Shown here: one piece after another, positions 7,386-15,261 of the stretch | Numbering within the stretch: position 1 is the stretch's first letter | Layout of the letters: the number at the start of each line of letters is the position of its first letter | DNA from: Roseomonas xinghualingensis | GTDB taxonomy: Bacteria; Pseudomonadota; Alphaproteobacteria; Acetobacterales; Acetobacteraceae | NCBI RefSeq assembly: GCF_025791835.1 | Contig: NZ_JAOXLP010000045.1 | Span: 1 to 19,777 of the forward strand | Direction of reading: 5' to 3' | Length of the DNA: 19,777 nucleotides | Notes under the pieces: model-generated | Seen by the model: the letters and a program-made list of their open reading frames with translations, nothing else | Databases searched by the model: none | What the model was told of the DNA's origin: nothing | Made by a program: the position numbers and the translations under genes

Positions 7386-9350
7386 ATGGATCTCCCGACG
7401 TCACTCCGCCGCACGACGGTCGCTGCGGCCCTCCTCGTCTCCGGGGCCACCGGCAAACCCGGGGCCGAAGCTCAGGGAGTAGTCCAGGTTCCGATGGTAG
7501 CCGTCACGGCCACGGGAACCGACCGCTCCCTCGAGGACGTCCCGGCCAGCATGACGGTGATCACGCGCGAGGGGCTGGAGAGGCGGCCGATCCAGGACCT
7601 CGCCGACGCGTTGCGGGACTCGCCGGGCATCACCATCCAGGGCGTCGGGCTGGGGCGGCAGGGCGTCAGCATCCGGGGCATGCCCTCGGACCAGACGCTG
7701 TACCTGATCGACGGGCGGCGGGTGAACGTGGCGGGCAGCGCCATCGCCCATGCCGACTTCGAACTGAACTGGGTGCCCAAGGAGGCGATCGAGCGCATCG
7801 AGGTGGTGCGCGGCCCGCTCTCCTCCCTCTACGGCTCGGACGCCCTCGGTGGCGTGGTCAATGTGATCACGCGGGCCGCGACTGACCGCTGGATTGGCGC
7901 CTTCTCCGGCTATGGGGCCCTCGCGGAGCGGGTGGACGGCAGCCAGACCCAGATCGGCGCCTATGCCGGCGGCCCGCTAATCCCGGGCGTACTGGGTCTC
8001 ACCCTTTCGGCTCAGGGCCAAACGCGGAGCGAGGTGCCGGACGCGGTGGACCCGCGCGTGACCGCGCTGGAGAACCGGAGCGGGGTGAGCGGCAACCTGG
8101 GCCTGACCTGGACGCCCACGGCCTCTCAGCGCATCGACTTCACCTATAGCCGCGGCCACGACAACCGCTGGCGCAACCTGCTCTCCAGCGGCACCGTCGC
8201 GCTGCCCTACCAATCCAAGGACGAGATCGAGCGGGAGCAGGTCTCGATCGCGCATCGCGGCACCTGGGGCTGGGGCGACACGCTCGTCCGGGCCTACCGC
8301 TCCCGGCTCCACCGCGAGAACAGCGTCAGCACCGGCACGCCGACCGGGCCGCAAACCCTGACGGACGATGTGTTCGACGGCCGCGTGACGATCCCGGTCT
8401 GGGGCTGGCATCGCTTCTCGCTCGGCGGGGAGTTGCGCGAGGAGCGCTTGGAGGACCCGACCATCAACACCTCCGGCAAGGACCGCGTGACCCATGGCGC
8501 GCTTTTCCTGCAGGACGAGATCTCCCTCACGGATCGCCTCTCCCTCACGGCGGGCGCCCGCTTCGATCACCACGAGGCCTTCGGCTGGCACACCAGCCCG
8601 CGCGCCTACCTCGTCTGGCGGGCGACCGACGAGCTGACCTTCCGCGGCGGCGTGGGATCGGGCTTCCGCGCGCCGACGCTGAAGCAGCTCTCGCCCGGCT
8701 ACAACGCGGTCGGCGGCGGCGGCCGCTTCACCATCACCGGAAACCCCGACCTGCGGCCGGAGACGAACACCAGCTACGAGGCGGGGGTGTCCTACTCGCC
8801 GGGCCTCTGGGAGGTTCGGGGCACGGTCTTCCAGAATAACCTGGAGGATCTGGTGGAGACGCTCTGCGTCCGCTCCTGCGGCGTGCGGGGGCGCGAGCTG
8901 CGGACCTACCGCAACGTGGACGAGGCCCGCATCCGCGGCGTCGAGGTCGGCGGCGGCGTCCGCCTCCCGGCCGACTTCCGCGTGGACGTGAACTACACCT
9001 TCCTCGACGCCCAGGACCTCACGGACGACCGCGAGCTGACCGAGCGCCCGCGCCATGCCATCAACGGCGTGGTGCGCTGGGAGCCGGAGGGGCCGCTCTC
9101 CATGCAGTTCCGGGCGAACTACGTCGGCCGTCAGACGGTGGTCCAGACGGTCGGGACGGGCACCGTCTACACGCCGCTCTCGCCCTACACGCTCCTCTCA
9201 CTCGAGGCGGGTTATCGCCTGACTGAGAAGGTCATCCTGCGCGCCGGGGTGGAGAACATCGGCGACGTCCGGCTGGCCAATGACCGGGAGCCGTACACCT
9301 ACGCCGACGCGGGGCGGCTCTACTTCATCGGGCTGCAGGCGAGCTTCTGA
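7386..9350 (+). CDS. TonB-dependent outer-membrane receptor
   Basis: This is a 22-strand-barrel TonB-dependent transporter of the FepA/CirA/BtuB type, which takes up a metal complex across the outer membrane using energy from TonB. Counting from the ATG at 7386 (654 residues), a signal peptide covers about 1-29 (LRRTTVAAALLVSG core) and a TonB-box-like segment VPMVAVTATG is at 35-44. The plug domain spans about 50-165 (DVPASMTVIT, GVSIRGMPSDQTLYLIDGRR). The barrel follows, with the C-terminal blocks GFRAPTLKQLSPGYN and NPDLRPETNTSYEAGVSYSP, a late extracellular segment with two cysteines (CVRSC), and a terminal phenylalanine. Other starts in frame are ATG 7374 and GTG 7356; none has a strong ribosome binding site, and 7386 gives the best signal peptide. 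The stop is 3 bases before the CobN-like gene. The Zur-like operator upstream suggests a zinc complex or zinc-bearing cofactor as substrate. Confidence 0.93.
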   Translation: MDLPTSLRRTTVAAALLVSGATGKPGAEAQGVVQVPMVAVTATGTDRSLEDVPASMTVITREGLERRPIQDLADALRDSPGITIQGVGLGRQGVSIRGMPSDQTLYLIDGRRVNVAGSAIAHADFELNWVPKEAIERIEVVRGPLSSLYGSDALGGVVNVITRAATDRWIGAFSGYGALAERVDGSQTQIGAYAGGPLIPGVLGLTLSAQGQTRSEVPDAVDPRVTALENRSGVSGNLGLTWTPTASQRIDFTYSRGHDNRWRNLLSSGTVALPYQSKDEIEREQVSIAHRGTWGWGDTLVRAYRSRLHRENSVSTGTPTGPQTLTDDVFDGRVTIPVWGWHRFSLGGELREERLEDPTINTSGKDRVTHGALFLQDEISLTDRLSLTAGARFDHHEAFGWHTSPRAYLVWRATDELTFRGGVGSGFRAPTLKQLSPGYNAVGGGGRFTITGNPDLRPETNTSYEAGVSYSPGLWEVRGTVFQNNLEDLVETLCVRSCGVRGRELRTYRNVDEARIRGVEVGGGVRLPADFRVDVNYTFLDAQDLTDDRELTERPRHAINGVVRWEPEGPLSMQFRANYVGRQTVVQTVGTGTVYTPLSPYTLLSLEAGYRLTEKVILRAGVENIGDVRLANDREPYTYADAGRLYFIGLQASF

Positions 9351-9353
9351 GCC

Positions 9354-12300
9354 ATGTGCGCCATCTTCGTCGCGCTTGTTCTCCTCCTCGCACCGGCCCT
9401 GGCGCGTGCGGAGGCGCCGCTGGTCCGGGTGATCGCGAGCGACTTCGTGCTGCCCGGCAAGTTCGAGCGCCTGGCGCGTTGGGCCGAGGAGGCCGGGTAT
9501 CGGGTCGAGGGGGCACGCGTCGGCAGCGATGCGGGTGAAGCGCGCGACTGGATCGGGGGCGCCGCGCTCGTCATCCTGGACACGCCGCGTCCGGCTGACC
9601 TGGCACGGGTGCAGCAGCGCCTGGGCGACGCGCTGGAGGCGGAGGGGCGGCCCTGGATCCGTGTCGGTGGCGGGCCTCCAGCCTCGGGCGGTCTCCCCCA
9701 GGAACACGCCCGTCGGCTGGTAGGGTACTACGCCGCGGGGGGTGAGGCGAACTTCCGGGCCATGTTCACCTACCTGGGCCGTCTCCGGGACGGTCGGGTC
9801 ATGTCGGACCTGCCATTGCCCCAGCGCCTGCCGCGGGCTGGCATCTATCACCCGGCGGCCCGGACGGTCTTCGCCTCGGTGCAGGACTACCTCGCATGGG
9901 GACAGGGCCGCTGGGCAGGCTCCGCGCCCAGGGTCGCCTTCGCCATCAGCGACGGCGTGGTCACGGACGGAGACACCCGCCTCGTCGATGCCCTGATCGC
10001 TCGCGCCGAGGCGGCAGGCCTCGCGCCCGTCGCCTTCTGGTTCGACGCCGCCCTCGAGGACGGCCTGCGCGCCGTGCTGGTCCCGGCCGGAGCGGACGCC
10101 CTGGTCAACCTCACCCACATGCAGAACGGCGAGGCTCGACAGAGGGAACTCGCCGCGCTCGGCATTCCCGTGATCGCCGCCTTCACCTGGCGGGAGGGCG
10201 ATCCGGCGGCCTGGGAGGCTTCCGCATCCGGCCTGGGCGCCGCCACCGCCGCCACACTCCTCGTCACCCCCGAAGCGTGGGGTATGAGCGACCCGATGGT
10301 GGTCGCGGCCGTCTCGGGCGGCGAGGTGGTGCCGATCCCCCGGCAGGTGGAGGCGCTGATGGCCAAGCTCCGCCGCCTCACCGTGCTGCGGCACCGGCCC
10401 GCCGCGGAGAAGCGGGTGGCGGCGATGTTCTGGAACTACCCGGCGGGGGAGAAGAACCTCTCCGCCTCCAATCTCAACCTGCCCCGCAGCATCGCCGGGA
10501 TGACCCGCGCGCTCGGCGGAGCGGGCTATGCCGTGCCGGTGGCGGAGGAGACCCGCATCATCGAGGCCGGACAGGCGATGCTGGGCGGCCTCTACCGGCC
10601 GGAGGCGCTGGATGGGCTGCTACGCGACGGCCTGGCCGATACGATTCCCGTCCAGCGCTATCGAGCCTGGCTGGACACCCTGCCGCAGGCGCGGCGCGAC
10701 GCCATGCTGGAGCGCTGGGGCGCCCCCGAGGCAGACCGTGCCGTGCGCGAGATCGACGGCGAGCGCCGCTTCGTCATCCCGCGCCTCGCCCTGGGCAACC
10801 TCGCCATCCTGCCGCAGCCGCCCCGCAGCGGTTCCCCGGGCGAGGGCTACCACGACGCCGCCCTGCCGCCGCCGCACCTCTACATGGCCGCCTATCTCTG
10901 GGTCCGCGAGAGCTGGGGCGCGGACGCCCTGATCCACCTCGGCACGCACGGCACGCAGGAGTGGCTGCCCGGCAAGGACCGCGGCCTCGCCGCCGCCGAC
11001 TACCCCTTCCTGGCCCTGGGCGACCTGCCCGTCCTCTACCCCTACATCCAGGACAACGTCGGCGAGGCGATGCAGGCGCGTCGCCGCGGCCGGGCCACGA
11101 CCATCAGCCATCAGACGCCCGCCTTCGCGCCCTCGGGCCTCTACGACGAGCTTCGCGACCTCCACGCGCTGATCCACGAGTACGGGCAGCTGGAGGAGGG
11201 CGCCGTGCGCGACGGCACGCGCGACCGGATCCTAGCTGCCGTGCGCAAGGCGAGCCTGCAGCGTGACATGGGATGGGACGAGGGGCGGATCGGCGGCGAC
11301 TTCCCTGGCTTCCTGTCGGCACTGCACGACCACCTGCACACCCTCTCGGCCCAGGCCATGCCGCTCGGCCTTCACACCTTCGGTGATCCCGCGGTGCCGG
11401 AGCACCGGCTGGCGACCGTAATCCAGCAGCTCGGGCGCCCCTTCCTCGAGCGGGTTGAGACCGAGCCGGACGAGGTCTTCGCCGGATCGCCCGAGGCCTT
11501 CCGGGAGAGCGCGGCCTACCGCCTGCTGCACCGGCACCTGCGGGAGGGAGTGCCCGCCGCCGAGGTCACCGACCCCGACCTGCGAGCGCTGGTGGAGCGC
11601 GCGGCCGCGCTCGACCGCCACCTGGCCGAGACGGGCGAGATGGAAGCCCTGCTGACCGGGCTGGCGGGCGGCTTCGTCCTGCCCGGCCCTGGCGGCGATC
11701 CGGTTCGCAGCCCCGAGGTCCCCAGCGGCCGCAACCTCTACGCCTTCGAGCCGGACCGGCTGCCCACGGCGGCCGCATACCGGGCGGGCGAGGCCGCGCT
11801 GCACCAGTTGGTCGAGGCCTATCGCGCGGAGCACGGCGGACAGGCACCGACCAAGCTCGCCTTCAGCCTGTGGTCCTCCGAGGCGATCCGCCATCTGGGC
11901 GTGGTGGAGAGCCAGGTGCTGCACGCGCTGGGCCTGCGGCCGGAGTGGGACGCGGCGGGGCGCGTGCGGCGGCTGGCGATCATCCCGGCGGCGGAGCTCG
12001 GCCGCCCGCGCGTCGATGTTGTGGTGCAGGTGACCAGCGTCTATCGTGACCAGTTCGACGGCTTCATGCGCCTGCTCGCCGATGCGGTCGACAGGCTGGC
12101 CGCGTTGGACGAGCCGGGCAATGCGGTCTTCGCGAACAGCGCCGCCGTCCGGAACCGTCTGGCCGGGCGCGGCGTGGCACCCGAACGGGCTGCGACCCTG
12201 GCCTCAGCGCGCATCTTCAGCAACGCGCCGGGCGACTACGGAAGCGGGCTGCCGCGTGCCGTGCTGGACTCCACGGCCTACGAGAACGACGCCCCGCTGG

Positions 12301-13232
12301 CGGAGCGCTTCCTGGGCCGCTTGGGATACGCCTACAGAGCGCGGGGCTGGGGGGAGAGGATGGAGGGCGGCAACCTCTTCGCCGAGCAGCTACGGGGCGT
12401 GCAGGCCGCGGTGCTGTCGCGCTCCTCAAACGTCAACGGCGTGCTCTCCACGGATCACCCGTTCGAGTATCTCGGCGGCCTCTCCATGGCCGTGCGGCAC
12501 CTCGACGGTGCGAGTCCATCCCTCTACATAGCCGATCTCAGGCGCCCCGAGGCGCGCATGAAGGGAGCGGCCGCCTTCCTGTCCGACGAGCTGCGTGGCC
12601 GATACCTGAACCCGCAGTGGATCCAGTCCATGCAGGCCGAGGGCTACGCGGGCACCCTGGCCATGACCAACCTGGCGAACAACCTCTTCGGCTGGCAGGT
12701 TTCCGATCCTTCGATGGTGCGGCCGGACCAGTGGCAGGCGCTCCACGACACCGTCGTCCGGGACAGCCGGAACCTCGGGCTGGATGCGTGGTTCGAGCAG
12801 CACAACCCGACCGCGCAGGCTCAGGTGATCGCCCGCATGGCCGAGGCCATCCGCAAGGGCTACTGGGACGCTGACGCCCGTACCCGGCAGGAGCTGGCCG
12901 AGCGCTTCGCCGAACTCGCGGAGCGGCACGGCGCCGAGGCGGGGGCGCCCGCCACGCGGGCCTTCCTGGCCGCAGCGAGCGCGGGCTTCGGGCTGGAGGC
13001 GGCCAGCGCGCCCGAAGCGGCCGCCCAGGCCGCCTCTGCCGCCGCGCCAGCACAGCCCGTCTCGGAGGGTGAAGGGACGGAGAGTGTGCGTGGCCAGGTC
13101 CTCCAGCAGGCGACCCCCACGTTCCCGGATCCGCTTCCCTGGTCGAGATGGGCCGCGCTCGCCGCTCTTTCCCTCTGCCTGCTAGCCGGTGGCGCCCGGC
13201 AGGCCCTTCTCACCTCTCGAACCGAGGCCTGA
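9354..13232 (+). CDS. Secreted, membrane-anchored CobN/ChlH-like chelatase
   Basis: This 1292-residue protein belongs to the CobN/magnesium-chelatase H family, whose large subunits bind a tetrapyrrole and insert a metal. The family block LIHLGTHGTQEWLPGK is at about 527-541 (His528, His532, Glu536), followed by YPYIQDNVGEAMQARRRG. The C-terminal half has the family segments WSSEAIRHLGVVESQ (about 840), ELGRPRVDVVVQVTSVYRDQ, ARIFSNAPGDYGSGLP (about 953), VLSTDHPFEYLGG and LNPQWIQSMQAEGYAG. Unlike cytoplasmic CobN, it starts with a clear signal peptide (MCAIFVALVLLLAPALARA, cleavage near residue 19). It ends with an alanine-rich linker and one hydrophobic helix (WAALAALSLCLLAGG, about 1263-1286) before a short basic tail, so the body should face the periplasm. 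No CobS/CobT or ChlI/ChlD ATPase is present in the window. It lies between the receptor and an ExbB-like gene with gaps of 3 and 11 bases. Automated pipelines would probably call it cobaltochelatase CobN; its location and neighbours argue for another role, possibly taking metal out of an imported complex. Confidence 0.9.
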   Translation: MCAIFVALVLLLAPALARAEAPLVRVIASDFVLPGKFERLARWAEEAGYRVEGARVGSDAGEARDWIGGAALVILDTPRPADLARVQQRLGDALEAEGRPWIRVGGGPPASGGLPQEHARRLVGYYAAGGEANFRAMFTYLGRLRDGRVMSDLPLPQRLPRAGIYHPAARTVFASVQDYLAWGQGRWAGSAPRVAFAISDGVVTDGDTRLVDALIARAEAAGLAPVAFWFDAALEDGLRAVLVPAGADALVNLTHMQNGEARQRELAALGIPVIAAFTWREGDPAAWEASASGLGAATAATLLVTPEAWGMSDPMVVAAVSGGEVVPIPRQVEALMAKLRRLTVLRHRPAAEKRVAAMFWNYPAGEKNLSASNLNLPRSIAGMTRALGGAGYAVPVAEETRIIEAGQAMLGGLYRPEALDGLLRDGLADTIPVQRYRAWLDTLPQARRDAMLERWGAPEADRAVREIDGERRFVIPRLALGNLAILPQPPRSGSPGEGYHDAALPPPHLYMAAYLWVRESWGADALIHLGTHGTQEWLPGKDRGLAAADYPFLALGDLPVLYPYIQDNVGEAMQARRRGRATTISHQTPAFAPSGLYDELRDLHALIHEYGQLEEGAVRDGTRDRILAAVRKASLQRDMGWDEGRIGGDFPGFLSALHDHLHTLSAQAMPLGLHTFGDPAVPEHRLATVIQQLGRPFLERVETEPDEVFAGSPEAFRESAAYRLLHRHLREGVPAAEVTDPDLRALVERAAALDRHLAETGEMEALLTGLAGGFVLPGPGGDPVRSPEVPSGRNLYAFEPDRLPTAAAYRAGEAALHQLVEAYRAEHGGQAPTKLAFSLWSSEAIRHLGVVESQVLHALGLRPEWDAAGRVRRLAIIPAAELGRPRVDVVVQVTSVYRDQFDGFMRLLADAVDRLAALDEPGNAVFANSAAVRNRLAGRGVAPERAATLASARIFSNAPGDYGSGLPRAVLDSTAYENDAPLAERFLGRLGYAYRARGWGERMEGGNLFAEQLRGVQAAVLSRSSNVNGVLSTDHPFEYLGGLSMAVRHLDGASPSLYIADLRRPEARMKGAAAFLSDELRGRYLNPQWIQSMQAEGYAGTLAMTNLANNLFGWQVSDPSMVRPDQWQALHDTVVRDSRNLGLDAWFEQHNPTAQAQVIARMAEAIRKGYWDADARTRQELAERFAELAERHGAEAGAPATRAFLAAASAGFGLEAASAPEAAAQAASAAAPAQPVSEGEGTESVRGQVLQQATPTFPDPLPWSRWAALAALSLCLLAGGARQALLTSRTEA

Positions 13233-13243
13233 ACGCAAACCCG

Positions 13244-13717
13244 ATGAACGCGCTCGAATCCGCACTCTATGACCTCTCCGGCCTGCTGCTCGTGCCCGTG
13301 CTGCTGCTGATCCTGCTCTCGCTCACCTACGCGGTCTTCGCGCTGGGTGCCTTCCTGGTGGAAGCTGTGCAGCGGTGGCGCGGGACTGCTGCGTCGCACC
13401 TGCGTGCCCACCAGCGCCGGACCGGCGCGGTGAGCGACGACCTGGAACTGTGGATCATGAAACGGTTGGAGTGGCTGCGGATCACAGCGCGCAGCGCGCC
13501 CATGCTCGGCCTGATCGCGACCATGATCCCGATGGGTCCAGCCCTGCTGGCCCTGACGCGGAGCGATGCGCGCGGGGTCGGCGAGAACCTCGTGGTGGCC
13601 TTCTCGGCCGTCATCCTCGCCCTGACAGCGGCCGCGATCAGCTTTCTGGTGCTGACCGTCCGGCGGCGCTGGCTGCTGGAGGAGCTGCGGGCCATCGAGC
13701 GCGGGGCGGCCGCCTAA
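13244..13717 (+). CDS. MotA/TolQ/ExbB-type proton channel protein
   Basis: This 157-residue membrane protein resembles the channel-forming subunit of proton-driven motors. Three hydrophobic helices are visible, at about 14-38 (LLLVPVLLLILLSLTYAVFA), 87-105 and 116-139 (NLVVAFSAVILALTAAAISF). The family signature ARSAPMLGLIATMIPMG at 82-98 corresponds to the AP-x-LGLLGTV block of ExbB/TolQ. It is shorter than E. coli ExbB (about 240 residues). The ATG at 13244 lies 11 bases after the CobN-like stop; the frame is open upstream, but only inside the chelatase gene. Its TAA overlaps the next ATG (TAATG), so the two are translationally coupled. I infer a dedicated motor for this system rather than for the general TonB apparatus. 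Confidence 0.85.
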   Translation: MNALESALYDLSGLLLVPVLLLILLSLTYAVFALGAFLVEAVQRWRGTAASHLRAHQRRTGAVSDDLELWIMKRLEWLRITARSAPMLGLIATMIPMGPALLALTRSDARGVGENLVVAFSAVILALTAAAISFLVLTVRRRWLLEELRAIERGAAA

Positions 13718-14046
13718 TGCGCTTCCTGGACAACGACGAGGCTGACGACCCGATCCTGTCGGTGGTCAACCTCGTGGACCTCTTCCTCGTCGTCATCGGC
13801 ATCCTGATGATCGTCATCGTCCGCAACCCGCTGAACCCCTTCTCGGCGGAGCGGGTGGTCGTGGTCGAGAACCCCGGCCAGGCAGACATGCGGATCACTG
13901 TGAAGGAGGGCCAGGAGCTGACCCGCTACGAGGCGAGTGGGCAGATCGGCGAGGGACAGGGTAAGCGGGCGGGAGTGACCTACCGGCTACCGGACGGAAG
14001 GATGGTCTATGTTCCCGAGTCCAATGACACGCAGCGTCAGAACTGA
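13717..14046 (+). CDS. DUF2149 protein, ExbD-like single-pass membrane partner
   Basis: The 109-residue product matches what I recall of DUF2149: a short cytoplasmic start, one membrane helix and a small soluble domain containing VVENPGQADMRITVKEGQEL and GEGQGKRAGVTYRLPDG, ending near MVYVPES. The helix (about 17-35, VNLVDLFLVVIGILMIVIV) has an aspartate at residue 21 near its start, in a setting like the proton-carrying aspartate of ExbD/TolR (their PFIDVMLVLL). With an ExbB-type gene directly upstream and one base of overlap, it probably forms the stator pair with it, with its soluble domain in the periplasm beside the chelatase. DUF2149 genes are known to me as neighbours of CobN-like and ExbB-like genes, notably in archaea. 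Confidence 0.85.
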   Translation: MRFLDNDEADDPILSVVNLVDLFLVVIGILMIVIVRNPLNPFSAERVVVVENPGQADMRITVKEGQELTRYEASGQIGEGQGKRAGVTYRLPDGRMVYVPESNDTQRQN

Positions 14047-14138
14047 ACGATTGGGATAAAAGCCACATGAAAAGCGATGCAACCGCAACGGACGAGCCGC
14101 CCGTCATTCGCCGCATTCAAAGAGCTGAGGGCACATCC

Positions 14139-14230
14139 ATGATGCGCCTTCGTGTGGGCGTGACCGCTCTCGTCATGGCCATCGGCCATCCCTGGACTGT
14201 GTTGCCCGGGTCGGCTGGGCGGGCTGGTTA
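14139..14230 (+). pseudogene. Truncated fifth gene of the operon, cut by the IS6 element
   Basis: An ATG at 14139 follows GAGGG with 7 bases of spacing, the best ribosome binding site in the operon. The short frame begins MMRLRVGVTALVMAIGHPWT, with a charged start and a hydrophobic stretch like a signal peptide or first membrane helix, and continues VLPGSAGRAG before hitting a stop exactly where the IS6 terminus begins. The same frame is open from an ATG at 14067. I infer that a secreted or membrane protein was encoded here and that all but its first 25-30 residues was lost when the IS6 copies inserted. The identity cannot be told from this fragment. Confidence 0.45.
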
Positions 14231-15068
14231 GGTTAGGTTCCTGAGGAGGTACCGGCTCGGCAGGCATTGCCACGTTGTAGGAGGGTGGCCGGAACGAAGC
14301 GGCTGGGCGAAGCTGGCCGGATGACGCCAGAGCCCGCCACATACCCTGGCTACCGCTTTCCGGCCGAGGCATCCGGCACGCGGTGTGGCTCTACCACCTC
14401 TTCAGCCTCAGCCTTCGTGATATCGAGCTGATCCTGGCTGAGCGGGGCATCCTCGTCACGCACGAGAGCATCCGGCGCTGGGTGCTGAAGTTCGGGGCCA
14501 AGTTCGCCGGGAGGCTCCGCAAGCGCCGGCCACGGCCCGGGGACACCTGGCACTTGGATGAATTGTTCCTGAAGGTCAACGGCGAGTTGCACTACCTTTG
14601 GCGCGCGGTGGATCAGAATGGGGTCGTGCTCGACATCCTCGTGCAGCCGCGCAGGAACGCGAGTGCGGCCAAGCGCTTCTTCAAGCGCCTGCTGAAGGGA
14701 TTGCGCTACAGGCCGAAGCGCCTGGTCACCGATGGGCTGCGCAGCTACGGCGTCGCGCACCGCGAGGTGATGCCCGAGGTGCGGCATCGGGTCAGCCGAT
14801 ACCTCAACAATCGGGCGGAGAACTCGCACCGGCCCACGCGGCGCAGAGAGCTCCAGATGCAGCGCTTCAAGTCACCTCAGCAGGCGCAACGCTTCCTCTC
14901 AGCACACGCGATGATCTACGGCCACTTCCGGCCGCGGCGGCATCTGATGACCGCAGCCCAGCACCGTCGCGCTCGCGCCAGGGCCTTTCGGGTGTGGCGC
15001 GAGGAGACCTGCGTCCAGAGCGCAGCGTGATCCCACCCGTTCCCTGCCCCGCGAAAAAACCCAACCTT
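14226..15068 (+). mobile_element. IS6-family insertion sequence, nearly complete
   Basis: The element of about 840 bp is defined by its transposase and by weakly matching ends: AGGTTAGGTTCCT on the left and, on the complement, AGGTTGGGTTTTT on the right (10 of 13). The boundaries are therefore approximate. The length and the roughly 95-base leader before the transposase fit the IS6 family. I see no clear target duplication. It inserted at the 3' end of the chelatase operon. Confidence 0.6.
14321..15030 (+). pseudogene. IS6-family transposase with an N-terminal frameshift
   Basis: IS6-family DDE transposase. The catalytic residues are visible in TWHLDELFLK, LVTDGLRSYG and NNRAENSHRPTRRRE, followed by the usual end (FRVWREETC). 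The natural start appears to be the ATG at 14321 (MTPEPATYPGYRFPAE). After YRFPAE the frame must shift, near 14368, to continue as IRHAVWLYHLFSLSLRDIEL, so one base has been lost relative to the expected sequence. The remaining frame can start only at internal sites (GTG 14383, read as MWLYHLF), giving a 215-residue product lacking the first residues. It is probably inactive, or expressed only by frameshifting. Confidence 0.75.
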
Positions 15069-15084
15069 AGGTCAACAAGTTGAC

Positions 15085-15207
15085 GATGCCTCTACGGCCA
15101 TTTCCGTCCTCGCCGGCACCTTATGGCCGCCGGCGAGTACCGCCGCGCCCGGACCAAGGCCTTTCGGATCTGGCGGCAGGAAACCTGTGCCCAAGCGGCC
15201 GCCTGAT
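15085..15207 (+). pseudogene. C-terminal fragment of a second IS6-family transposase
   Basis: The plus strand from about 15094 reads LYGHFRPRRHLMAAGEYRRA followed by RTKAFRIWRQETC and AQAAA-stop, clearly homologous to the C-terminus of the adjacent IS6 copy (FRPRRHLMTAAQHRRARARA). The rest of the gene is missing to the left, where a 14-bp inverted repeat GTCAACAAGTTGAC (15071-15084) marks the joint. About 50 bases after the stop, AAACAACTTGCCAA (15245-15263 region) looks like an IS6 terminus. Confidence 0.6.
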
Positions 15208-15261
15208 CCTGCCACACCCTCCGTCACACGACCACACTCACCCTCTCGCCAAACAACTTGC

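Noticed and set aside
7977..9056. 359-codon minus-strand open frame inside the TonB receptor gene
   Set aside because: Long antisense frames are common in GC-rich genes; the plus-strand gene has clear domains and this one reads as a low-complexity Ala/Arg/Val sequence.
9198..10394. 398-codon minus-strand open frame across the receptor/CobN-like junction
   Set aside because: It spans two recognised genes on the other strand, has no motif and no ribosome binding site.
9896..11266. 456-codon plus-strand frame inside the CobN-like gene
   Set aside because: It is an out-of-frame shadow with extreme Arg/Pro/Gly composition; the overlapping frame has the family motifs.
9354..13232. Calling the large gene a genuine B12-pathway cobaltochelatase cobN
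   Set aside because: It has an export signal and membrane anchor, lacks CobS/CobT and other cobalamin genes nearby, and sits in a receptor/ExbB-type operon.
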